NCBI RefSeq assembly: GCF_000003815.2
Contig: NC_049989.1
Span: 9,025,389-9,089,388 of the forward strand
Source of the DNA: Branchiostoma floridae
Taxonomy: Eukaryota > Chordata > Leptocardii > Amphioxiformes > Branchiostomatidae
Reading direction: 5' to 3'
DNA length: 64,000 bases
Shown: piece by piece, positions 57,001 through 64,000 of the stretch
How positions within the stretch are numbered: position 1 is the stretch's first letter
How the letters are laid out: each line of letters starts with the position of its first letter
Made by a program: the position numbers and the translations under genes
Notes under the pieces: generated by a model
What the model saw: only the letters and a program-made list of their open reading frames with translations
Told to the model about the DNA's origin: nothing
Databases searched by the model: none

Positions 57001-57215
57001 GTGTATTTTGTTTTCCTCCAAGTCATACCTTTACGTATTACGCAATATCTAGATTATAAAAATCGGCGAAACCACAGTTAACAAACCCCGCAGTGCCGCA
57101 CGGGTGCCCTAAGTACAGTGAGACACCACCTAACGTTCGTGTTGTGTATTCGTACTCACCCAGGGACAACTTTCTGTACTGGTCTGAATCAGAGCCATCC
57201 TCAAAACCTGTATAC
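47893..57215 (-). CDS. Gene C: synaptotagmin-like tandem-C2 protein, 3' eight exons (5' part off window or unrecognised)
   Basis: Spliced CDS from complement(join(47893-48028, 48561-48734, 49015-49132, 49337-49464, 49722-49773, 50126-50237, 55788-55911, 57160-57215)). The phase series equals that of genes A and B. The linker begins YTGFEDGSDSDQYRKLSLD and is basic and Ser/Thr-rich. The C2B domain starts REDVTELMFSISYQP, contains KKIDRKKTS and NPTFNESFMFDV, and ends TRWCQMKELTPSCKSPAV. The central exon carries two extra A in an A run, breaking the frame, so the gene is either a recent pseudogene or carries an assembly error. A 100-N gap lies in the 50238-55787 intron. No C2A exon is found up to the right edge. 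Tandem with gene B, same strand. Confidence 0.82.
48185..48334. mobile_element. 150-bp palindromic MITE in gene C intron
   Basis: The left arm acctaggtaccatccggatg...tagttcgct and the right arm agcgaacta...aggatgatacctaggct are inverted. Two direct copies of tatacagtcgcttctc lie inside. Confidence 0.72.
48561..48734 (-). CDS. Gene C exon g: C2B core with 2-nt frameshift
   Basis: 174 nt from acceptor ttattcacag|AT to donor GAACA|GTAAGA; genes A and B have 172. After (D)SYV the sequence has six A, where the paralogues need four, and the incoming frame then meets TAA. Downstream, the frame resumes with LMYGEKKIDRKKTSTRTG, NPTFNESFMFDVTRED and SLALTVAEVE, all well conserved. So this is one indel in an otherwise intact exon: an assembly or sequencing error or a young lesion. 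Confidence 0.82.
49015..49132 (-). CDS. Gene C exon f: C2B strands 1-2
   Basis: 118-nt exon, phase 0 to 1, acceptor cggtacttag|CGC and donor CCCAG|GTACAG. It encodes RREDVTELMFSISYQP, HTELLTVTVIKARNL and TRTQSQTP. Loop 1 lacks acidic residues. Confidence 0.88.
49201..49260. repeat. CG/CA alternating purine-pyrimidine tract
   Basis: Alternating CG, CA and GT dinucleotides for 60 bp between gene C exons e and f; this sequence type can adopt Z-DNA. Confidence 0.85.
49337..49464 (-). CDS. Gene C exon e (RRRS linker)
   Basis: 128-nt exon, phase 1 to 0, acceptor gcgcatctcag|AA and donor CTTGTG|GTGAGT. It encodes (E)QVHDRQRFTSTRCQQG, ALEHGPADTGATRRRS and TPVRPMLELV. It matches the VH-R-R and RRRS positions of gene B exon e. 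Confidence 0.78.
49722..49773 (-). CDS. Gene C exon d (linker)
   Basis: 52-nt exon, phase 0 to 1, acceptor tcacaaacag|ACA and donor GAAG|GTAACA. It encodes TEGAPTRRKWSEFQREE. Same length and phase as gene A exon d. Confidence 0.78.
49832..49989. repeat. Near-perfect 70-bp-arm inverted repeat (hairpin) in gene C intron
   Basis: Left arm atctgattcattctaacact... and right arm ...agtgttagaatgaatcagat, pairing inward through tctattcgttgat and atcaacgaataga to a loop near tcagaaga. It fills almost half of the 352-bp intron between exons d and c. Confidence 0.85.
50126..50237 (-). CDS. Gene C exon c (linker)
   Basis: 112-nt exon, phase 2 to 0, acceptor cgaaatgtag|G and donor TTCGAC|GTAAGT. It encodes FKQDHADQLPCPESTW, LDLTRMSTCAKETK and DLAQKFD. 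Exactly the length of gene A exon c; ADQLP matches DNQLP of gene B. Confidence 0.8.
50261..50790 (-). mobile_element. LINE remnant (reverse-transcriptase C-terminal region)
   Basis: The minus strand encodes ELVDFELRSAISKVRISP, WCERICKYCTSKAVGDET, HYISKCSFNETERI and LTDEQKASFLLKSQD in one frame. C-x2-C...H-x4-C is the usual zinc-knuckle-like end of LINE ORF2. The 3' side ends in an AT-rich attattaataataataag tail at 50261. An in-frame stop upstream shows it is decayed. It lies in the gene C intron. Confidence 0.75.
51579..51825. mobile_element. MITE-A copy 3
   Basis: Starts in ttaaagtggtatcacac and ends in agtgagataccacat, with inner arms ccggtgcggcactgcggggc and ccccgcagtgccgtaccggt. It lies in the gene C intron 50238-55787. 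Confidence 0.78.
54218..54317. other. Assembly gap, 100 N
   Basis: Exactly 100 N, the conventional size for a gap of unknown length. It lies in a gene C intron, so linkage of the two sides depends on the scaffold, but the exons on both sides join in phase. Confidence 0.98.
55512..55684. mobile_element. Short inverted-repeat element next to gene C exon b
   Basis: Perfect 23-bp arms cagttacggcggccattttg(gat) at 55512-55534 and the complement at 55662-55684. Total 173 bp, no coding. Confidence 0.75.
55788..55911 (-). CDS. Gene C exon b (linker)
   Basis: 124-nt exon, phase 1 to 2, acceptor cactttgtgtag|AC and donor CAAGG|GTAACG. It encodes (D)AHLSKTTRGASPPSVRF, VPPQEFGNRRRREGVV and HQNYKFQ. The DAHLS start matches DARFS and DAKFH of the paralogues. 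All other frames here are shadows. Confidence 0.78.
56484..56755. repeat. Diverged tandem dimer
   Basis: Two units share ctccagaaatt(t)tgtgttg, gaaacaa-tacaaatc and ctccacaagagtgaa, about 135 bp apart. Confidence 0.7.
56899..57132. mobile_element. MITE-A copy 4, beside gene C exon a
   Basis: Arms ggtggtatctcactgcactt and agtacagtgagacaccacct. The right end stops about 28 bp from the donor side of exon 57160-57215, so the element abuts a splice donor region. Confidence 0.75.
57160..57215 (-). CDS. Gene C exon a (linker, RKLSLD)
   Basis: 56-nt exon, phase 2 to 1, acceptor tacctccccag|G and donor CTGG|GTGAGT. It encodes YTGFEDGSDSDQYRKLSL with Asp completed next. Same role as 1066-1130 and 34534-34607. 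Confidence 0.8.
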
Positions 57216-57894
57216 CTGGGGAGGTACAAAACACGTTATCAACAAAGTCTGTATCTCAACTTGAACGTTAACATTAGAAGTCATTATGTTAAACTGTAGT
57301 TTAAAACACAAAAAGCGAACTTAACTAAATTCGAGAAGAAGTGCTTTTGTATTAGAAATTACAGTTTACCTTTGATGTTGAACGTCTGTACCTGTATGTA
57401 TATTTTAGTCGGTAAACATGGTGTTAAACGTGTATTTTTAAGTTACACTGGTGTTGTAAAGAAAATATATTTTGGAATAAATAGATGAGTCAAAAAGGTT
57501 ATAACATAAAATCAATGGATATGATAGCTACTTCTACGTGCAAACAACAGCAATGAGCCATGATAAAAGAAGCGAAAGAACTACCAAAACACTGGTAGCT
57601 ATTTTTTGCTTGGTTATGTGAAAATGACTCGCGTAAAAGTCTTGCAAACACTATAGGGCATATATAAAGCTTTCCCACCAGTGTTTTGCTATGGGAAATA
57701 TGACATGACAAGTGAGAAATCAAGTCCCTAGCAGTACGGCCTTTCATAACCTATCAAATCTTCTCTGACGCAACTGTGAGATTTAGAGGTGATAGGTGCC
57801 CACAAGCAGTGCGGGGCAATATGTGGTTAGATATCCTACGAGATGCCGTGTCAGCCGTCAAGATCTAGTGATGTCTTATAGAGGAAATTCCACA

Positions 57895-58168
57895 CAATGT
57901 CTTAGACTCCCTTTCAGTCTTCGGAACGGGGGGGGGGCGTTGGGCCGCGAATTTCAACGTCGGCTATGTTCTATTGTGCCGGGAAAGGGAGTTTGTTGAG
58001 GAAAGAATTTTGCCGTGATTACAAGTTTCTGCCCCACGGGAAACTCCTTTCTTCAAAAATTTCCCTTTGCCGGTACATGTGAACATAGCCAACGCTGAAA
58101 GTCGCGGACCAACGCCCCCCCCCCCCAAAAAAAAAGCCCCGTTCCGAAGACTGCAAGGGAGTCTAACA
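57895..58168. mobile_element. Foldback element with G/C homopolymer arms
   Basis: Left arm tcttagactccctttcagtc...gttcggaac plus a G run; right arm a C run (58107-58117), then gttccgaagactgcaaggga and gtctaac. Inner arms (ggctatgttc, gaacatagcc) continue the pairing. Confidence 0.7.
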
Positions 58169-59147
58169 ATGTCTAGATTCCTGCAGGCCGTTTTCGCTTT
58201 ACATTTCAACGTGTTATCACGCCCAGCCAAGGGAGCGCCGAACGAAATAATTACACAGCTGAAGTTCAAAGGAGTCCAATAAACTCCCCTTTTCCGATGC
58301 GTGTCAAGATTATGTCCGTAACAACTAATCGAAACTGTACGGTTGAGAGAAGCAGATGTTGTATGACATCAAAATAACTTATGATGGGATAGCACGTTAT
58401 ATTTCACTGTGATCACCAAAGTAAAATGTTAGTAAATTTTTTCTGTGTAAAAACATTTTGGTCTTCTAACCTGTGTAACATTTTGCAAATGCTAATAATA
58501 ATCAGTTTATCTGATTATAATAAAAAGGAAAGATACGTTTATCGAGCGTTTCTCGGCGACTTCATAGACGTAAATGCTGCCGTCTTGGTGTCCCTCTTTG
58601 AATTTTAGTCAGTTTTTCTTGAAAATGTAACGATTTTTGACCCTCTCAAATTACCGCTGTCGGGTGTCTACAGGTCGAAGATGGAAGAAAAATATCTCAA
58701 ATATTGACAAGCTGTAAAGTTCGGTGTATGCCTGACTACGTATAGTTTCAAACACAAAGTGATGCGATATTCTCTCCCCCAACGTTTCATCTTTATTCTA
58801 AGTTCAACTTAGTAAGGTTATTCAAGGTCCCAGTGCGTAACTTCAGGTGCCTATTAAATCCAAGGTTACTTTACAGAGCAAATATCGGGACTATGTTTCC
58901 CTGTGGTAACTTTTGAAAACGCAAGCAACGTAATTCTTCAAACCGCTTCTTACAAGGTATGTAGATGCGGTTATATGTACCGTGACCCTTCCATCTTTAC
59001 TGGCCCTTAGGCAAAAGCTTTCGTCAAAGACCATCTGGTGTTTCAAACTCCATTCAATCCTATCAACCAAGCGCCGGATGGTTAAAGCTCACCCAACAAG
59101 ATGTCGCCAGCCTCCCTTTACCATTGAATAAATCAGTCTGGGAATAA

Positions 59148-59215
59148 AACCCACGCCTAGGTCCCTGGATACAGGTCCTAGCTTTTAAGCTATACCTTTC
59201 AAAGCGAATAGGAAA
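59148..59215 (-). repeat. Possible tRNA-derived SINE fragment
   Basis: The minus strand reads ggtatagcttaaaagctagg and later gtgggttttattcccag, resembling degenerate A and B boxes of a tRNA-like promoter. No cloverleaf survives. Confidence 0.3.
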
Positions 59216-59371
59216 CGCCGTTACAAATGTAGCAGCTTAGAAGGTGGTCCTTGATAAAATTATTGTTTCTTCGTCAAAGGCAACTATGGGTAAAATTTAA
59301 TTAAAACTAACTAGACATTCAGAGGAAAAGCAATTAAAGAGAATGCGTTCGTGCAAGCAGCCAGGAATGGC

Positions 59372-59596
59372 TTAAGGTGGTATCTTAATGCACTCGCGGC
59401 ACGGTGGAGTTTGAAAGATTACTCAACGAATTTCAGAGAAAAAGAACGAATTTTCTTACGTTTTGTGTATTCTGATGTCTTCTTAGCCGTACTTTTACGT
59501 ACTACGCAACATCTAAATTATAAAAAAAATCTACGAAAATAACACAACCCCGCAGTGCCGCAACGGTGCCCCAGTTGTAGTGATATACCACCTTAA
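59372..59596. mobile_element. MITE-A copy 5 with TTAA at both ends
   Basis: Reads TTAAGGTGGTATC at the left and ATACCACCTTAA at the right, so this copy shows an intact candidate TTAA duplication. One arm is partly deleted (the tgcggcac segment is missing at the left). Confidence 0.75.
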
Positions 59597-62500
59597 GATA
59601 ATGAAGTCTTTAAAACTATGTAAAATTCGTCACACACCAATAGCAACAGTAACTAGAAATCAGGCGACTTGCCGTGTACATTTATATGAAAATCTAGTAG
59701 GTTTTTGAATGATTGAATGTCTGCAACTCATTACTAGAAATGCTGAGAAAAGCAAACTCCTTGGATGACAGCGCGTGTATTGTTTTTCGACTGATTCGAA
59801 AATAGCTAGACGTTTCTTTTCCTTTGGAGATAGTCAACATGACAAGAAAGTGCCGAAAATGAAGAAAAAGCTATATGTCGTGCGCTAGCCTTGATTGTAC
59901 TAGTAGACGTGACATGTCATGGTTGTAGCTGTAGAAGTAAAGCTAGTTCTTGTATGGTAGACTTGGCAATGAGTGCAGTCGCCAATTTGGTAAGTGATAC
60001 TAGTCTACCACACTAGTGTTGCCCCGTATATCATCATCTCAGTGCACTTAAATTCCAGGAACCCAAAGTTCTCTCACAGAAAATTACATCACCACATTCA
60101 GTTCAAGGAAACGACAATCCTGTCACGGGCAACGCAAGCAATTCATCTTACTTCAATAGACTCCAGTGGGACAACAGAATGGCAAGCTCCGAGCTAAGCT
60201 AGTTAATAAACGTTAGAGCAGCCTTTGTCAAAAGTGCTAGAGGCTGAGTCCCGTTGTGTAAGGCATTGTACCAAAGGCTGTAGGCATTTCCAAGAATGGA
60301 ACTTAAGCACTTCACGGATTAACTTTCTTCCATTTTCTTGTCACTGGAGACTGTAAGATTTCCCCATACGGTATCTGCTTAACACACATGGTTACGACAC
60401 ATTGCAAGGCGTTTCCACACACAATTACCTCAAGGCATTACGAAGAGAAAGAAAAGCATACGGGAATAAAACGTAACACTTCATAGTCAGCATTAAAACT
60501 ATGAAGAAACTTAAGGAAGGAGGAAAGAAAGGGCAATGACATCGCTTTATTGTCATGTGCGGATTACTCTTTTTGTGAAATTGAAAACAATGTTGAACTT
60601 TTAGGTATAGAAACATCCGGTAAAATTGTCAAAAGTAAGAACACTGCTTAGATACAGGATACAGATACGTGTTCTGATTCAAATCCTTTACCAAGGTTGT
60701 TAATAGTGACAAACTGTCTTTCTTGGTAACATACATAGCTTGATTTCTTCTGAGAGTAAGTTAACGTTTTTTTTACCATGATATATAACAGCAGTATGAA
60801 AGAAAGGCCCCAATGTTTGAGGAAATGAATATACCACCACAGGACAGCGCAAACGGCTTATCGTACCTCCATGTGGCCAGACGGAAGTACAAAATGACCG
60901 CCACAGACTCAGGTCTATTTGAGCCTACCGCTAAGTGTTGGTAAACTTCGCCGAAAGGTAAGAGAATGAATACAGTGGATTACATTCTGTAGGCAGTGTA
61001 CAATAGACGTATTCAGGAAGGTAATCTATTGTACAGTCTGGCTTTCTTTAGATTTGTAGCTTCTGCTTCTTTGGAGATTCAAAGATTTCCCATGGTAGTA
61101 AGAACTTGTACTCAGCACGCCGAGTTACGATACAATGAAGAATGTTCTAATCATAACCGACCCAAAGAATGGAGGAAGAAAATCATACTAGAACTCATAG
61201 TAATCAGCCGGGACTATAAGAGTAGAGACTTTGTAATAAGACCGTTTAATGTATAGTCCACGTAGCCATACTATTATAACTTCTGCTATGACTTACTATC
61301 TTTATTAGACATTGAAACATTGAATGAAAACTTAATTGGAAATAATGAATGGTGATGTCTTACTTTAGAACTTTCATTGGGCCTACATTTTAATGTAGTC
61401 TCATTCTTTTCGACGTTTAGGATCATTAACAACTAGAATCCTTATTATTAGTCTGGAAAAGAAAACCTCGGAGTCCACACTTCCAGGAAATGAAATGCAT
61501 CCCCACCGGCAAAACAGTCGGTTTATCTGATGTAATGGACCAGGCGGAACTGCAAAGTGGTTGGCTGCAGGCGAAAGTTAAGAAACCCTGACGCTCAATG
61601 TTAGCTTTGTTAAAGTGTACGAGAATATTGCCTGCAGAAAGGCATATTGCATTTATAGACATCTATAACACAAAGGTATGTGTGTTATTTCATATCTAAC
61701 CTCAAAGTTTCACATCGGCAAAGATTGATATTTGTTTGACTTGATTGTTTAGCAAGGCCCCATTGCAAATTAGTGTGAATCACTGAGCTGGGCAACCCTG
61801 GATAAAAAGATTTCAAAAAAATAAAATAGGAAAAATACGACGTATAAACATATTAAAAATTGAAGAGCTCTAAAATATATCTAAGGCATAATTTGATAAA
61901 CTAAGACGGGGGCCGATACGGACTTCCTGTAACCTTTGACCCCTTGCTTACGTCGCATTTTCGTTATCCTGAAGAGGATAAGACGGCTGATCGAAATAGA
62001 AATGAATCATAATTGTTGTATTGAAAAAATATTTAAAATTTTCATAACTTTATGTCATATCTCTTCATAAGGAGAAGAATCAACAACATTGTGTAATCTT
62101 TTAACATGCCACGAGATGATGTCGAAAACTTCCCTGATCACTCAAATATATTTTGATTTGTTTTTGGCCTGTACTAAGGCAAGTTATTCTTGATATTGCA
62201 GAAATCACAATTTTCCTACGAATCAAGCGAACTATCTTCAACTTTATGACGTATCATGTGTTGAATGTCAAGGACAGTTATGATGCAGGTGACACGGTCG
62301 GTGTAAAACTTAAACCTTGTCATCTAGAGCTTTCACATCAAAATTCTCGTCGTGTGCACAGCAGCAAATTTCCGCCTTACGTAGGTACTAAGCGATTGAT
62401 CTCATGGCCTTCCCGCGGTAGTGATTTGAGTCATCTGGTCTTGGCTTGAAACCCTGCAAATCATGTAGGAAATCATTGAACAAACAGCTTTAAAGGCCTG

Positions 62501-62607
62501 CCTCTCTCCGTATCACAGGGTCTGTAATAAGGGCGGCATATTCGGCCTTGCAATTGCTTTTCTGAGCCAACTACTTTATCTCTGACTGCACCTGGTGCTA
62601 ATCAGGC

Positions 62608-62842
62608 GTAAGGTGGTGTCTCACTGCGCTTGCGGCACCGGTGCGGCATTGCAGGGTTCGAAAGATGCTCAGCGAATTCCAGAGAAAAAGAACGTTTTGT
62701 GTATTTGTTGTCTTCTAAGTCATACTTTTAAGTATTACACAATGTCTAAACTATAAAAAAAATTGCGAAAATAAGAACGGTGCCACAGTGAAACGAACCC
62801 CGCAGTGCCGCACCGCTGCCCAAGTGCAGTTAGATACCAGCT
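62608..62842. mobile_element. MITE-A copy 6
   Basis: Arms aaggtggtgtctcactgcgc with caccggtgcggcattgcagg, and ccccgcagtgccgcaccgct with agtgcagttagatacca. The interior is shared with the family. Confidence 0.72.
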
Positions 62843-63429
62843 GTAGGCTTACGCAGAAGAGTGTCAAGAAACCCGTAACAGAACTGGAGGGAAAAACTGC
62901 CGAAAAATAAAGAAGTTAATCACAGAAACAAACCACATTTACTAACATAGTGCTACTATAATATCTGATGTATGATGCCTTACACGTACCTCATGTACTT
63001 TGTGTAACATTGAACAACTGCTCTCATGAGAATTGCAGAATCGCAAAAGTTTTTCTCTACAAATGTTTGTATCCATGGATAGAACAGAGGGAACACCTTA
63101 CACTACTAACATCAAGTGCCCCCAAAACAATTCTTCGACGCTGCATATTGCTTTCTCTTTTCCTAAGTTTCCCAAATTCTACTGAAATTTACAGTTTTTG
63201 AAATGCAGACTACTTTGGTCACTTATAAGGAAAATTTGCCGAAAATATCTTTGAAGAGAGCGCAATAGAAGGAGAAAGACTTGTAAACACCAATTGTCAT
63301 GCACAGTTCTTCGACGTAGATCGCAACATAAGTGCTTCTCGCATTGACTTAAACGGCGGAGAAAAGTGTATCGCACAATTTCTTGTCCTTGTCAGCAGAG
63401 CTGTTAGCATTTAAGCTTTCTCCCACGGG

Positions 63430-63748
63430 CAAAACGTTGCATCCCTGTCCCATTTTTACCGGTACTTCCATGGCTATTGCTCCAATGATCTCATACTACG
63501 TATCCCTCCACTAAGAGCCTTTCAACACAACACTAGGTTGTCTGCAAACTCACATCGCTATTCTGTTCAATTGCCGGTTTCCAACAGTTTCCCCGGACAG
63601 CCAAATTATGGAACTCTCTCGAGGACAACTGTTTTCCTCCTGTCTATGACTTATCGGTATTCAAAATAAATGTCGACCGCTATCTCCGTGTGCATAGAAA
63701 AGAGCTTCTAACTCTCTTCATAGATTCAGCATTTGTTTGAGAGCTTTT
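63430..63748 (+). mobile_element. LINE 3' tail, frameshifted
   Basis: One frame reads RIPPLRAFQHNTRLSANSHR. After a frameshift it reads FPRTAKLWNSLEDNCFPP, then KINVDRYLRV. This is the common C-terminal signature of non-LTR reverse-transcriptase ORFs (R-x-F...PRTA-LWNSL). The copy is dead, and its 3' side ends near an A/T-rich stretch. Confidence 0.72.
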
Positions 63749-64000
63749 TAGGAAAATGGCTTTTCATATTACACAAATAATGGATACCTTATGGTACCTT
63801 TATGGTAAATAAAAATCAGCGCATTTGTTATATATAGTCTTAACAGTATATAACGTATAAACTACAAGACATGCTGGAGTGAAAATGACAAAACAGAAAA
63901 TGCCTTTGATGTGCTAATAAAGGGTTAATGCCCCGCCCCGAGGTGTATATGGTGAGATAATCCCTGGTCAGGTGCGATAACCACCGAATAAACCACCGAG

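Larger units (their letters stand above)
55912..57159 (-). other. Gene C intron (a-b)
   Basis: Contains a diverged tandem dimer of about 130 bp (56484-56755) and MITE-A copy 4 (56899-57132). No exon is seen. Confidence 0.6.
57216..64000. other. Right-end region upstream of gene C exon a
   Basis: Should hold gene C 5' exons (C2A), but I find none that fit. It contains a foldback element (57895-58168), a possible tRNA-derived SINE piece (59148-59215), MITE-A copies 5 and 6 and a LINE tail (63430-63748). Confidence 0.55.

Noticed and set aside
1-64000. CRISPR arrays, bacterial operons, riboswitches or phage genes
   Set aside because: No spaced direct-repeat arrays or prokaryotic gene layout; the window is eukaryotic.

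Overview
The window looks like intron-rich metazoan DNA of about 35-40% GC, dense in small inverted-repeat elements and non-LTR retrotransposon debris, with one 100-N scaffold gap (54218-54317). Gene content (divergent synaptotagmin-type tandem-C2 genes with many small phase-conserved exons) and the palindromic MITE load suggest an invertebrate deuterostome, most plausibly a cephalochordate such as Branchiostoma. That placement is inference; nothing in the window proves it. No bacterial-style genes or operons are present. Coding sequence is short exons joined by GT-AG introns (one GC-AG), so long open frames are mostly chance and exons had to be found from splice sites, phases and paralogue comparison.

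The main content is a cluster of three paralogous synaptotagmin-like genes. Gene A (+) runs from the left edge to 21756. Gene B (-) runs from about 42024 down to 27315 and is convergent with A. Gene C (-) runs from beyond 57215 down to 47893, in tandem with B. Each ends in the same eight-exon cassette with the identical intron-phase series 2-1, 1-2, 2-0, 0-1, 1-0, 0-1, 1-2, 2-stop. The first five exons encode a long, basic, serine-rich linker with a conserved (R/K/S)LSLD junction. The last three encode a C-terminal C2B domain whose Ca2+-binding loops are degenerate and whose terminal WHXL-like motif is WCxL/M. Gene B also shows three upstream exons of a C2A-like domain. The N-terminal exons of A and C lie outside the window or are not recognisable.

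Region by region: 1-21756 is gene A with long introns, holding Penelope-type hammerhead-like motifs near 9.3 kb, MITEs and a possible antisense exon at the extreme left. 21757-27314 is the convergent A/B intergenic region, with a 269-bp MITE. 27315-42024 is gene B, with two identical tRNA-Cys(GCA) genes nested antisense in successive introns and a 5'-truncated LINE inserted inside a MITE. 42025-47892 is repeat-rich and includes a 1.55-kb GC-rich inverted-repeat element with another MITE inside it. 47893-57215 is gene C, with a LINE remnant, a near-perfect intronic hairpin, the assembly gap and a 2-nt frameshift in its central C2B exon. 57216-64000 is repeats (MITEs, a foldback element, a LINE tail) with no exon I can support.

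Together the genes look like a lineage-specific expansion of a Ca2+-independent synaptotagmin-type membrane-trafficking adaptor, probably regulated through phosphorylation of its linker; the functional part is inference.
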